Source of the DNA: Bradyrhizobium lupini
GTDB taxonomy: Bacteria; Pseudomonadota; Alphaproteobacteria; Rhizobiales; Xanthobacteraceae
Reading direction: 5' to 3'
Length of the DNA stretch: 64,000 nt
Assembly: GCF_040939785.1 (NCBI RefSeq)
Contig: NZ_CP162553.1
Span: 6,901,001-6,965,000, forward strand
The notes below the pieces were generated by a model. That model did not search any database. It had not been told where the DNA came from and saw nothing but the letters and a program-made list of their open reading frames with translations. A program made the position numbers and the translations under genes. Each line of letters opens with the position of its first letter. Position 1 is the first letter of the stretch. This document shows, in pieces, positions 1 through 8,952 of this stretch.

Positions 1-137
1 ACCCGTCCACCTCCCGACCAACCCCCTCGAATCCTGGCCTGAGCGGCGCCTTGACGCCGACTGCATCCGTGCGCCTCGCGCCGCGCGGGTGACGCACGCC
101 GCCTCGGCGGCGAATTCAGGATATGAGGACACAGAAC

Positions 138-545
138 ATGAAGACGTCTACCTTTGAGCGCACCGTCCAGGCGGCGTTGATCGCTGCCGCCATAGCCGGC
201 ACAAGCACGGCCGCATTGGCCGACATCAAGGACTACAAGTTCGAACTCGTCGACCAGTCGGTCCAGGCGGGGCCTGACAAGATCGTCACTGTGAGGCTGG
301 TGAACACCAAGACCGGCAAACCTGTGCCGGATGCGGTGATCTTCGCCAGCCGTCTGGACATGGCTCCGGACGGCATGCAGGAGATGGCGACCAAGGTCAC
401 GCCCATACCGGGGGCGGAGCCCGGCACGTACCGCTTCAAGGCGACCTTCGGCATGGCGGGGCGGTGGCAGCTTTCGCTCGGCGCCAAGGTCCAGGGCGAG
501 ACCGGCACCGTCGAGAACAAGCTCGTCATCACGGCGCAGAAGTGA
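138..545 (+). CDS. FixH/YtkA-like exported protein of the copper efflux operon
   Basis: A 135-residue protein with an N-terminal signal peptide (hydrophobic stretch at residues 10-28 ending ALADI). One compact beta-rich domain follows, with the pattern VRLVNTKTGKPVPDA...PGTYRFKATFGMAGRW, typical of the FixH/YtkA-like family of periplasmic proteins found beside heavy-metal RND pumps. The ATG at 138 is preferred to that at 123 because a TGAGGAC ribosome site sits 8 bases before it. The stop overlaps the GTG start of the adaptor gene, so the two are translationally coupled. The role is probably periplasmic metal handling or pump assistance; this is inferred from context. Confidence 0.8.
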   Translation: MKTSTFERTVQAALIAAAIAGTSTAALADIKDYKFELVDQSVQAGPDKIVTVRLVNTKTGKPVPDAVIFASRLDMAPDGMQEMATKVTPIPGAEPGTYRFKATFGMAGRWQLSLGAKVQGETGTVENKLVITAQK

Positions 546-1963
546 CCCGCGCCTTCGCAGCAAGCCTCGCCGCCGCGTTGATCGCGGCGGCGGGCATCGC
601 GTTCGTCGTCGCCGGCCCGCAGCGGCCGGCGGCGCGAGCCGTCGCCGTGATCGGCTCGGCTGCGGCAGAGGAGAGCGGCGCCCCGATCTACTACCAGGAT
701 CCCGACGGCAAGCCGTTGTACTCGCCTGTCCCGAGAAAGACCCCGGATGGCCGGGATTACCGCGCCGTGCCCGCCGGCGCCGACGTCAGCTTCGACGACG
801 AGCAGGCGCCAAGCTCGCCGCCGGCGACAACGGCGGCCGGGGGCGCCTCCGAAGAGCGCAAGATCAAATACTACCGCAATCCCATGGGCCTGCCGGACAC
901 CTCGCCGACGCCGAAGAAGGATTCCATGGGGATGGACTACATCCCAGTCTATGAGGGCGAGGACAGCGACGACGGCTCCATCAAACTCTCGCCCGGGAAG
1001 ATCCAGCGGACCGGCGTCAAGTCGGAGCCCGCAGCGATGCGGGTGATCCGCACCACTGTCAGGGCGCCGGGCACGATCGCGCTCGACCAGCGGCGGATCT
1101 CTGTCGTCGCGATGCGGGCGGAAAGCTTCATCCTGAAGGTGGCCGACGTGACGACCGGATCTCACGTGGTCAAGGGGCAGCCGCTGATGGAGGTCTACAG
1201 CCCATCCGTCTCCTCTGCTGCCGCCGAGTACCTCACCACCATCACCTCGAAGACGACCAGTGGCGACGTTCAGTATGGCCGTGGATCGCGCCAGCGCCTG
1301 ATGAACCTGGACGTGCCCGATGCCGCGATCTCGGCCATCGAGAAGAGCCGGATCGTGCCGACCTCGATCGGGTGGACTTCGCCTCGCGACGGCATCGTGC
1401 TCGAGCGCAACGCCGTCGAAGGCATGCGCGTCGAGCCCGGCGGGGTCCTGTTCCGCATCGCCGACCATTCGGTCGTGTGGGCCCTGATCGACGTCGCCGA
1501 ACGCGACCTCGGCATGATCGCCAAGGGCCAGCCGGTCACGGTCAAGGCGCGGAGCTTTCCCGGACGGGACTTCACGGGGAAGGTCCAGGTGATCTACCCG
1601 GAGATCAACAAGGAGACCCGGACCGCGCGCGTCCGCATCGAACTGCAGAATCCGGACCTGATCCTGCTGCATGACATGTACGTCGACGCCGACATCGACA
1701 CCGGGAGCGGCGAGGCGGTCCTCACGGTGCCCGAGAGCGCCGTGATGGACACCGGCGCCCGGCAGGCCGTTTTTGTCGACAAGGGACAGGGCCGGCTGGA
1801 GCCGCGCGAGGTCAAGCTCGGCCATCGTGGCGGCGGCTTCGTGGAGATCCGGCAGGGGCTCGCGGAAGGCGACGCCGTGGTGGTCTCGGCGAACTTCCTG
1901 ATCGACGCCGAAAGCAATCTGAAGGCCGCCCTGAAGGGCTTTGCCGAGGGGGCGCAGCAATGA
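542..1963 (+). CDS. cusB: CusB-type RND periplasmic adaptor with heavy-metal-binding domains
   Basis: Membrane-fusion (periplasmic adaptor) subunit of a Cu/Ag efflux pump, 473 residues from a GTG that overlaps the upstream stop. After an N-terminal membrane anchor come two short heavy-metal-binding repeats: YYQDPDGKPLYSPVP, then YYRNPMGLPDTSPTPKKDSMGMDY with the usual PMG and DSMGMDYIPVY signatures. The usual Cys of YxCPMH is replaced, so Met probably does the binding. Barrel-sandwich and HlyD-like segments follow (IALDQRRIS, GMRVEPGGVLFRIADHSVVW, VTVKARSFPGRDFTG). The gene overlaps cusA by four bases (ATGA). No CusC/TolC-type outer-membrane gene is in view; it may lie to the left. Confidence 0.9.
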   Translation: MTRAFAASLAAALIAAAGIAFVVAGPQRPAARAVAVIGSAAAEESGAPIYYQDPDGKPLYSPVPRKTPDGRDYRAVPAGADVSFDDEQAPSSPPATTAAGGASEERKIKYYRNPMGLPDTSPTPKKDSMGMDYIPVYEGEDSDDGSIKLSPGKIQRTGVKSEPAAMRVIRTTVRAPGTIALDQRRISVVAMRAESFILKVADVTTGSHVVKGQPLMEVYSPSVSSAAAEYLTTITSKTTSGDVQYGRGSRQRLMNLDVPDAAISAIEKSRIVPTSIGWTSPRDGIVLERNAVEGMRVEPGGVLFRIADHSVVWALIDVAERDLGMIAKGQPVTVKARSFPGRDFTGKVQVIYPEINKETRTARVRIELQNPDLILLHDMYVDADIDTGSGEAVLTVPESAVMDTGARQAVFVDKGQGRLEPREVKLGHRGGGFVEIRQGLAEGDAVVVSANFLIDAESNLKAALKGFAEGAQQ

Positions 1964-4900
1964 TCGCCCGCCTCATCGCCCGGTCCGCCCGCAACCTGCT
2001 GCTCGTTCTGTTCGGCACCGGCTTCGCCGCCGCGGCGGGGCTGTACGCGCTCCTGCATCTGCCGCTCGATGCCATCCCGGATCTCTCGGACACCCAGGTC
2101 ATCGTCTACACGGAGTACCCGGGCCAGGCCCCGCAGGTGATCGAGGACCAGGTCACCTATCCGCTGACGACGGCGATGCTGACCGTGCCGAAATCGAAGG
2201 TCGTGCGCGGCTTCTCTTTCTTCGGCGTCTCCTTCGTCTACGTCATCTTCGAGGACGGCACCGACATCTATTGGGCGCGCTCGCGCGTGCTGGAATTCCT
2301 CAACGGCGCCAGCGCGCGCCTGCCTGCCGGCGTGAGCCCCACGATCGGCCCCGACGCGACCGGCGTCGGCTGGGTCTACCAGTACGCGGTCATATCGAAG
2401 GAACTGAACCTCGCCGATACCCGCACCATCCAGGACTGGAATCTGAAGTTCGCACTGGCGAAGGCCGAGGGTGTCGCCGAGGTGGCGAGCGTCGGCGGCT
2501 TCGTCAAGCAGTACAACGTGATCCTCGATCCGCAACGCATGCGCGACCGCGGCATCACCATGCAGAAGATGCGCGATGCCATCCGCGCCAGCAACGCCGA
2601 CGTCGGCGGCCGGACCGTCGAACTCTCCGAGTTCGAGTATGTCATTCGAGGCAAGGGCTACATCAGGTCGATCAACGACCTCGGCGACATCGTGCTGAAG
2701 ACGTCCGGCGGCACGCCGGTGCTGCTGCGCGACGTCGCGCGTGTCGAACTGGGCCCGGACGAGCGGCGCGGCATCACGGAGCTGAATGGCGAGGGCGAGG
2801 TCGCGAGCGGCATCGTGCTGCAGCGCTTCGGCCTCAATGCGCTGGAGGTCATCCAGAACGTCAAGAAACGCTTCCAGGAGATCGCCTCCAGCCTTCCGAA
2901 GTCGGTCGAGATCGTGCCGGTCTACGACCGTTCCAACCTGATCTACGCCGCCATCGACACCCTCAAGCACACGCTGTTCGAGGAAAGCGTCGTGGTCGCG
3001 CTGGTCTGCATCGTCTTCCTGCTGCACGTCCGTAGCGCCCTTGTCGCGATCCTGATGCTGCCGGTCGGCGTCCTGATGGCCTTCGGCGCCATGAAGCTGC
3101 TGGGCCTGGGCTCCAACATCATGAGCCTCGGCGGGATCGCGATCGCGATCGGCGCCATGGTCGATGCGGCCATCGTCATGATCGAGAACGCCCACAAGCA
3201 CCTCGAACGCTCCGAGCCGGGAAAGCCCAGGATCGACGTCCTGATCGCCGCCGCCTCGGAGGTGGGGCCTGCACTGTTCTTCAGCCTGCTGATCATCACC
3301 GTGTCGTTCATGCCGATCTTCACGCTGGAATCGCAGGAGGGCCGGCTGTTCAGCCCGCTGGCGTTCACGAAGACCTTCTCGATGGCCGCCGCCGCGCTCC
3401 TGTCCGTGACGTTGGTGCCGGCTCTGATGGTGATCTTCGTGCGCGGGAGGATCGTTCCGGAGCACCGGAATCCGATCAACCGCGCCCTGATCTGGATCTA
3501 CCGCCCGGTGATCAAGGGCGTGATGCGTGCCAAAACCTTGGTGGTTGTGCTCGCCCTCGCCGTGCTGGCCGTGAGCATCTGGCCGGCGCGCCAGCTCGGC
3601 ACCGAGTTCATGCCGAACCTGAACGAAGGCACGCTGCTCTACATGCCGACGACGCTGCCGGGCATCTCGGTGACGAAGGCCGCCGAACTGATGCAGACCC
3701 AGGACCGGATCATCCGCTCGTTTCCGGAAGTGACCTCGGTCTACGGCAAGGCGGGGCGCGCTGCGACCGCCACCGACCCGGCGCCCTCGGAGATGTTCGA
3801 GACGATCGTCAACCTCAAGCCCAAGGAAAAGTGGCGTCCCGGCACGACCATCGACGGCCTGATCGCCGAAATGGACAAGGCGCTGCAATTTCCCGGGGTG
3901 TCGAATGCCTGGACCATGCCGATCAAGGCCCGCATCGACATGCTGTCCACGGGCATACGAACGCCGATCGGCGTCAAGGTGATCGGGATCGACCTGGTTG
4001 AGATCGACAAGCTCGCCAAGCAGATCGAGCAGGTCCTCAAGGCCGTGCCGGGCACCTCATCGGCCTACGCCGAGCGCGGCATCGGCGGCTACTATCTGGA
4101 GGTCACGCCGGACCGGAGCGCGCTCGCGCGGTACGGCATCATGGTCCAGGACGTGCAGGACACGATCGCGACGGCGCTCGGCGGCCAGACCGTAACCACG
4201 ACCGTGGAGGGCCGTCAGCGGTTCACCGTCAACATGCGCTACCCGCGCGATCTGCGCGACAACCCGCAGGCCATCGCCAACGACGTGCTGGTGCCGATGC
4301 CCGCCGGCGGTGCGGTGCCGCTTGGTGAAGTGGCGAAGATCGCGCCGGCGCGGGGACCGACCTCTATTCGGACGGAGAACGGGCAACTCGCGACCTACAT
4401 TTACGTCGATATCCGCGACCGGGACCTCGGCGGCTACGTCGCCGACGCAAAGGCCGCCGTGCAGGCCAGCATCCAATTCCCGGCAGGCTACTACGTGATG
4501 TGGAGCGGCCAGTACGAATACCTGGAGCGGGCCGCCGCGCGGCTGAAGATCGTCGTGCCGGTGACGCTGCTGATCATTTTCCTGCTGCTGTACCTGAACT
4601 TCCGTTCGATCGTGGAGACGATGATCGTGATGCTCTCGCTGCCGTTCGCGCTGGTCGGAGGGCTTTGGCTGATGTGGTGGTTGAGCTTCAACCTGTCGGT
4701 GGCCGTCGCAGTCGGGTTCATCGCACTCGCCGGCGTCGCCGCCGAGACCGGTGTCGTCATGCTGATCTATCTCAACCAGGCGCTGGCGGAGATCAAGATC
4801 GAGCGCGATCTTGAAGGGCGGGCGCTGACCCGCCGCGACCTCTACGACGCCATCATGGAGGGCGCGGTGGAGCGCGTACGTCCGAAGATGATGACCGTTG

Positions 4901-5145
4901 TCGCCATCATGGCCGGATTGCTGCCGATCATGTGGAGCACGGGGACCGGCTCCGAGATCATGCAGCGCATCGCGGTGCCGATGATCGGCGGCATGATCTC
5001 TTCCACGCTGCTTACGCTGATCGTGATTCCGGCGATCTTCGGGCTGGTGAAGGGCTTCGGATTGCCGCGCGACGATCGAAAGCCTCCGCCGCAAGTCGAA
5101 AAGTCGACCAAACGCCTGCAACTAGTTCCGGAGCCGGCCGAATGA
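1960..5145 (+). CDS. cusA: CusA/CzcA-type heavy-metal RND efflux pump
   Basis: Inner-membrane proton/metal antiporter of 1,061 residues, the normal length for HME-RND pumps. It starts with the hydrophobic TM1 and the porter motif LPLDAIPDLSDTQVIVYTEYPG. The TM4 signature GAMVDAAIVMIENAHKHLE is the form found in Cu(I)/Ag(I)-type CusA proteins rather than the divalent CzcA type. Later TM segments include LYLNFRSIVETMIVMLSLPFALVGG and the GRALTRRDLYDAIMEGAVERVRPKMMT loop. The ATG overlaps the cusB stop. The ORF is intact, so together with cusB this should form a working copper/silver pump once paired with an outer-membrane channel. Confidence 0.93.
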   Translation: MIARLIARSARNLLLVLFGTGFAAAAGLYALLHLPLDAIPDLSDTQVIVYTEYPGQAPQVIEDQVTYPLTTAMLTVPKSKVVRGFSFFGVSFVYVIFEDGTDIYWARSRVLEFLNGASARLPAGVSPTIGPDATGVGWVYQYAVISKELNLADTRTIQDWNLKFALAKAEGVAEVASVGGFVKQYNVILDPQRMRDRGITMQKMRDAIRASNADVGGRTVELSEFEYVIRGKGYIRSINDLGDIVLKTSGGTPVLLRDVARVELGPDERRGITELNGEGEVASGIVLQRFGLNALEVIQNVKKRFQEIASSLPKSVEIVPVYDRSNLIYAAIDTLKHTLFEESVVVALVCIVFLLHVRSALVAILMLPVGVLMAFGAMKLLGLGSNIMSLGGIAIAIGAMVDAAIVMIENAHKHLERSEPGKPRIDVLIAAASEVGPALFFSLLIITVSFMPIFTLESQEGRLFSPLAFTKTFSMAAAALLSVTLVPALMVIFVRGRIVPEHRNPINRALIWIYRPVIKGVMRAKTLVVVLALAVLAVSIWPARQLGTEFMPNLNEGTLLYMPTTLPGISVTKAAELMQTQDRIIRSFPEVTSVYGKAGRAATATDPAPSEMFETIVNLKPKEKWRPGTTIDGLIAEMDKALQFPGVSNAWTMPIKARIDMLSTGIRTPIGVKVIGIDLVEIDKLAKQIEQVLKAVPGTSSAYAERGIGGYYLEVTPDRSALARYGIMVQDVQDTIATALGGQTVTTTVEGRQRFTVNMRYPRDLRDNPQAIANDVLVPMPAGGAVPLGEVAKIAPARGPTSIRTENGQLATYIYVDIRDRDLGGYVADAKAAVQASIQFPAGYYVMWSGQYEYLERAAARLKIVVPVTLLIIFLLLYLNFRSIVETMIVMLSLPFALVGGLWLMWWLSFNLSVAVAVGFIALAGVAAETGVVMLIYLNQALAEIKIERDLEGRALTRRDLYDAIMEGAVERVRPKMMTVVAIMAGLLPIMWSTGTGSEIMQRIAVPMIGGMISSTLLTLIVIPAIFGLVKGFGLPRDDRKPPPQVEKSTKRLQLVPEPAE

Positions 5146-5153
5146 GGTGAAAC

Positions 5154-5267
5154 ATGATGCAAGACATGATGCCGGGGATGATGTGGGGAATGGGACTTCT
5201 GTGGCTGCTTGTGATCGTCGTCCTGGTCCTCGCAGCCGCAGCGCTGATCAAATATCTTCGCTCCTGA
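5154..5267 (+). CDS. 37-residue methionine-rich membrane peptide
   Basis: A tiny ORF eight bases after the cusA stop, preceded by TGAGGTGAAAC. It reads MMQDMMPGMMWGMG and then a single hydrophobic helix ending in a positive tail (ALIKYLRS). Seven of the first 13 residues are Met, and pairs of Met are the usual way to hold Cu(I) or Ag(I). Short Met-rich single-TM peptides recur beside Cus/Cop operons. I infer an accessory metal-binding or pump-associated peptide. The reading frame, ribosome site and operon position all support a real gene. Confidence 0.65.
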   Translation: MMQDMMPGMMWGMGLLWLLVIVVLVLAAAALIKYLRS

Positions 5268-5282
5268 CGCACGGAGGCCGAA

Positions 5283-5568
5283 ATGAAGAGAGTTTTCGTC
5301 GTCGCGCTTTCCGCAACCGCCTTGCTGTCGCCTGTCTTCGCGGAGGGCGGTCCATCGCGAGGAGAGCAGGATTTCCGGGCGTGTGCGCCGTGCCACTCGC
5401 TTCAGCCGGACCGCAACATGACCGGACCCTCTGGCGGGCTTGTGGGGGCGCAAGGCCGGGTCGTTGCCAAGCTTTGAGCGCTACTCGGACGCGTTGAAAT
5501 CGTCGGGTGTCGTCTGGGAGGATCGATCACTCGACGGATGGCTCACCGATCCGCAGGCGACGAATTGA
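5283..5568 (+). pseudogene. c-type cytochrome, frameshifted and truncated
   Basis: It begins with a good signal peptide (MKRVFVVALSATALLSPVFA) and a class I haem site CAPCH followed by NMTGPS. The usual continuation of this family (LAGLWGRKAGSLPSFERYSDALKSSG) is present but in another frame. Comparison with that pattern indicates two bases lost at about 5,432 (tctctg reduced to tctg), so translation stops at 5,477. The second frame then ends at DPQATN, well before the distal Met-ligand region expected of a small cytochrome c. Both the frameshift and the missing 3' end make a working cytochrome unlikely. It was probably the last gene of the efflux operon. Confidence 0.75.
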
Positions 5569-5714
5569 CCGCCTTGGCGGATTAACAGGGCGCGGCGCCA
5601 AAAGAACGAACATGAAGATCGGTAATCGCTGAAGAGGCGGGCGAGGAAACGTCCGCCGAAGACGTAGTGGCACAGTAGCCTGGAATCCGCCTGCGTCTCG
5701 ACGAAACTCGCGCG

Positions 5715-6146
5715 TTATTTGACGCGTCCTTTGCTTGCCAACGCGTCGACCACGCTCGAAGATCTGCCCGGCGTCCCGAGCCGTACGGCCGAACCAACCC
5801 GCTGCAGTTCGAGCCCGTCGTAGGAGAGCCGCGCGTTGAGATAGTCGATGACGGCCCGGTGGCGGTCGGGGTCGTCGAGGAAGTCGCGCGGATCGGCCGC
5901 GCGCTCGACGATGCTCCTCAGGATGGTCTGGTTGCCTTCGCGGTTGGCGCGTTCGAGCGCCTCCACGAGCGTCGGCAATCGCGAGCCGGTGCCTACCGAC
6001 ATCGATACGTTGCAGCCGCGCATGAAGTTCTCAAGCTTCGATGCCGACCTGTAGATGCCAATAGGACGCGCCTGGTCGTTTCCGCCGCCGCCGGAGATGA
6101 CCATGGCTAAAGCTTCGATTGATTGTGGCGCAAGACGTATATGCAT
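5715..6146 (-). pseudogene. N-terminal half of an abortive-infection (Abi) protein, inverted
   Basis: 143 codons starting MHIRLAPQSIEAL, with GIYRSASKLENFMRGCN, GSRLPTLVEALERAN and DPRDFLDDPDRHRAVIDYLN. From memory of this protein family, this is the N-terminal half of a roughly 290-residue abortive-infection protein whose C-terminal half is the next gene on the opposite strand. Only 22 bases separate the two divergent starts, which leaves no room for two promoters. The ORF ends ALASKGRVK just where the family passes into VIDFDTVRRDLDRAL, the first residues of the neighbour. A flip of about 5,715-6,156 would restore one continuous gene. The half alone is unlikely to be functional. Confidence 0.6.
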
Positions 6147-6168
6147 TGGGTTCTAAAACGCCGTCGTC

Positions 6169-6624
6169 GTGATCGATTTCGACACTGTCAGGCGGGATCT
6201 CGATCGCGCGCTGAAGAGCGCCGAAGACGATCTGGAGGACGCTGTGACGTCGGCGTGCTCGGTGGTCGAGAGCGTCTGCCGCTCCGTGCTGATCGAACTC
6301 GGGCTGCCGTTGCCACAGAAGAAGGACATCCAAGGCCTCTACCAGGCCGTCCGCGAGCCGCTCGGCCTCACGCCGGACAAGTCGGGCGTTCCGGACGAGA
6401 TCGCCGGCGACGTGCGCGCGATCCTGGGCGGTCTGAATTCCGTCGTGAATGGCGTCGGCTCGCTCCGGACCCATGCCGGCGACGCGCACGGACGCGAACG
6501 CGGCTATCGCAGGATCGACGCACGCATCGCCAGGCTCGCGATACACTCGGCGAGCACCGCTTCGCTCTTCCTGGTCGAAACCTGGCAGAAGCAATTCCCG
6601 ACGAAGCAGTTGAAATCGCACTAG
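6169..6624 (+). pseudogene. C-terminal half of the Abi protein (Abi_C domain)
   Basis: 151 codons (GTG) starting VIDFDTVRRDLDRALKSAED and ending in the conserved tail LRTHAGDAHGRERGYR...ARLAIHSASTASLFLVETW. This is the abortive-infection C-terminal domain (Abi_C, Pfam PF14355). The frame is open back to 6,157 without a convincing ribosome site, as expected for the internal part of a longer gene. It pairs with the oppositely oriented half at 5,715-6,146. The full protein would be a phage-defence factor. As arranged here it is split, unless the segment can flip back. Confidence 0.65.
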
Positions 6625-6636
6625 GGAGGCACCGCG

Positions 6637-7076
6637 ATGGCGGCGGAAGCCTCGGCGAACATAGCGGATGCGGTCGCGGGGGCGCCGCTATGCTGGATCT
6701 GCAAGACCAACAAGTCCGATTCCGGCGAGCACAAGACGAAGCGGAGCGATCTGCTCCGGTCTACGCGATCGTGTCGGGTCGGCCGCACCGCGAACTCCAT
6801 CTGTAGTTCGGGCGCCACGACGGCGGCATCGGAAGATCGAACCTCCACGTGTGGACCTCCGATCCCCCCGGCAGCGTCTTCGGCGGCTGGCTCTACCAGC
6901 TGGACACGATCGCCCTGAGCGTGATCTACGCGCGGTCTGGCAAGTTCGAGCGTCGAAGGGATGTCTGGCACCCCCATCCATGGACGAGCCGCAAGCGATT
7001 TCAGGTCGCGGGCTTCATGTACGGCAAGCGCGACAAGGCCGAAACCGTCGTGCAGGCTGCGCCGGCGACCGCCTAA
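6637..7076 (+). pseudogene. remnant of a zinc-knuckle (CWIC) protein gene, out of frame
   Basis: A good ribosome site (GGGAGGCACCGCG) leads into MAAEASANIADAV and the motif LCWICKTNKSDSGEHKTKRSDL, resembling the CxxC...HKxKxSDL start of a family of HNH-like proteins. After about residue 50 this frame turns into low-complexity Ser/Thr/Pro that looks like frame-shadow. A different frame from about 6,810 to 7,076 reads GSVFGGWLYQLDTIALSVIYARSG...FQVAGFMYGKRDKAE, which looks like real protein but which I do not recognise. The simplest reading is a gene broken by indels or a fusion of two remnants. It converges on the ABC-3C ATPase gene, overlapping by four bases. Confidence 0.4.
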
Positions 7077-8950
7077 TCGACCCGTCTCAATGGAAAGAGC
7101 CCGTAGCGCCCAGAGTTCGGGTTGGCCGTGAACGTCTCGACCTGCATCGGTCCTTCGACGTCCTCCGGCACGTCCTTGTTCTCGATGACGACGAACTGCC
7201 CGAGGTCCTTCAGGCTCGTTAGGTGATCGTAGAAGCGCGTCGCCAGACCCGTGTTCGTGAGTTCGACCTCGTCGGGGGACAACTCCCCGTACTTGCTGTC
7301 CAGTGGCTCGCGATAGGTGAGCAGGGGCGTGTCGAGCACGATGAATCCAGGGTGCGGGAGATTCCGTTCGCGGCAATGGATGAGCAGCGCCACGTTGACG
7401 GCCGCATGCAGGATGGCCTTCACACCTTTGCCGCTTGCGGAGCGCTCCTTGCCCCCGATAGTGACGTCGCTGGTCGCCAGATCGAACTGCGCTTCTGAGG
7501 CGCGAGGAAAACGCCAGATGCCGAGGACGTCGCGCACGGTCTTTCCGAACGCGTAAGCGGTCGGCCCGTCGACGCCGACGAGCATCTTGTCCTCCGACTT
7601 CGTGGACGGCGGCTTCGTCTCGACCTGGGACTTCTTCACGACGAGGCCGTCGCGTCGGGCGAGCAGCGAGGAAGTCGTTTCGAGCTCGCTCTTCCTGGAG
7701 GAGAAGACCTCGTAGTCGTTCCGGGCGGCGGCTTCCTTCGGCCGCGCCTCGGCGATCCTCCGCTCGATGCCGACGAGGTCGCGATCGAGCTCGACGATGG
7801 CGGTCCGCAATCCGCCGGCTTCGGCCGTCAGGGACGCTGCGGTGCGCCCAAGGTCGCGCTGTTCGCGTTCGATCTTGCGGGCCTCGGCCGCGGCCGCGGC
7901 GTGCGACCGCTGGATCTCCTCGGCTGCGTGGTTGTGCCGCTGCGCACTCGGCGGCGCGCCGCAGACGGCGCAGTCCTGTCCGCTCATCGCGCTGAGGATG
8001 AAGCCGCCTTCCTCAAGGGCTTCGAGCCGCGCGATATCGGAGCGGTAGACCGCGTCCAGACTGGCGAAGCGGCCCAGCGTGACCTCGAGCTCGGTCAGTC
8101 GCGCGTTGAATTCCAGCTTGCTGTCGGCCTTTGCCCGCCGCTCCGAGACCAGGTCGTCGATGTCGTTCTGGGCACGCTGCATGGTTTCCTGCAACGAGGC
8201 CAGCGATGCGTCGACGTCGTCCATGCGCTTCCGCAGGTCGGTGCGGTCGATCTCGCGCTCGCCCAGCTGCTCGTCGATCTGTGCGATCAGTTCGTCGAGG
8301 ATCTCCACCTTCGCGGTCGTAGCCACCGAGCGCGACTTGCTCGACATCACCGTCTGAACGCCCGAGTCGTCCTGACCGGTCAGCAGGAGCCGAAATAGGT
8401 TCTTCTCGAACGTGACCTCGGTGTGCTGCTGCGAGTAGAGGATCGGACTGCGTCCGGAGATGATCAGGTCCTCTTCGATCAGAAACAGCGGCGCGAGCAG
8501 CCGGATCGACAGCTTTTCCTTCTCCGCACTGGCGTTCCTGACGATCAACTTGTCCGCAAGTCCGATCTGGTCGAGCAGAAAGTGCGAGACTGTCTCGTCC
8601 TTCTTGTTCTCGGCGAGCGCTAGAACGGTGCCCGTATTCTTTGCGGCCGCCGTTACCACGCCTTCGTGCAGCCGCACGCCGCCGCCCTTGGTCGACCGGT
8701 GGAGCGTGACCTCGCGGCCGGACGGAAGGACCAGACCCAGCCAGGCCGCGTCGTATCCGTTGCTTTCGTCGATCTTCGGCAACTTCCCGCGAGCGCCCAT
8801 CATGTAGGACATCGCCTTCACGATGTAGGACTTGCCCGTGTCCGAGGCGCCGAACACGACGTTCACCCCGTCGACGAACGACAGCGCGGCCGGATCGAGA
8901 CCTGGGCCAGTGAAGACGAGATGTCGAAGGGCGAAGCCGCGATGAGGCAC
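7073..8950 (-). CDS. ABC-3C system ATPase, Rad50/SMC-like with zinc-hook CxxC
   Basis: A 625-residue P-loop ATPase in the third position of a defence operon. Walker A is FGASDTGKS at about residues 33-41. Two coiled-coil arms flank a central CAVC (about 327-330), the zinc-hook arrangement of Rad50-like proteins. The ABC signature-like SASGKG (about 504) and Walker B FIVLDTPLL (about 535) follow. The GTG at 8,950 lies two bases after the stop of the middle-component gene and is preferred to upstream codons because conserved sequence (PHRGFALRHLVF) begins there. Presumably it senses invading DNA and activates the partner nuclease. The family is known as the ATPase of ABC-three-component systems; its trigger is unknown. 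Confidence 0.8.
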   Translation of the reverse strand: MPHRGFALRHLVFTGPGLDPAALSFVDGVNVVFGASDTGKSYIVKAMSYMMGARGKLPKIDESNGYDAAWLGLVLPSGREVTLHRSTKGGGVRLHEGVVTAAAKNTGTVLALAENKKDETVSHFLLDQIGLADKLIVRNASAEKEKLSIRLLAPLFLIEEDLIISGRSPILYSQQHTEVTFEKNLFRLLLTGQDDSGVQTVMSSKSRSVATTAKVEILDELIAQIDEQLGEREIDRTDLRKRMDDVDASLASLQETMQRAQNDIDDLVSERRAKADSKLEFNARLTELEVTLGRFASLDAVYRSDIARLEALEEGGFILSAMSGQDCAVCGAPPSAQRHNHAAEEIQRSHAAAAAEARKIEREQRDLGRTAASLTAEAGGLRTAIVELDRDLVGIERRIAEARPKEAAARNDYEVFSSRKSELETTSSLLARRDGLVVKKSQVETKPPSTKSEDKMLVGVDGPTAYAFGKTVRDVLGIWRFPRASEAQFDLATSDVTIGGKERSASGKGVKAILHAAVNVALLIHCRERNLPHPGFIVLDTPLLTYREPLDSKYGELSPDEVELTNTGLATRFYDHLTSLKDLGQFVVIENKDVPEDVEGPMQVETFTANPNSGRYGLFPLRRVD

Positions 8951-8952
8951 GG

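Noticed and set aside
233..1960. Long minus-strand ORF opposite the FixH/CusB genes (575 codons)
   Set aside because: Arg/His/Asp/Gly-rich translation typical of the antisense of GC-rich coding DNA; the plus strand holds clear, motif-bearing genes.
1594..3888. 764-codon minus-strand ORF opposite cusA
   Set aside because: Same antisense artefact; no motif, no ribosome site, and it would cover the well-defined pump gene.
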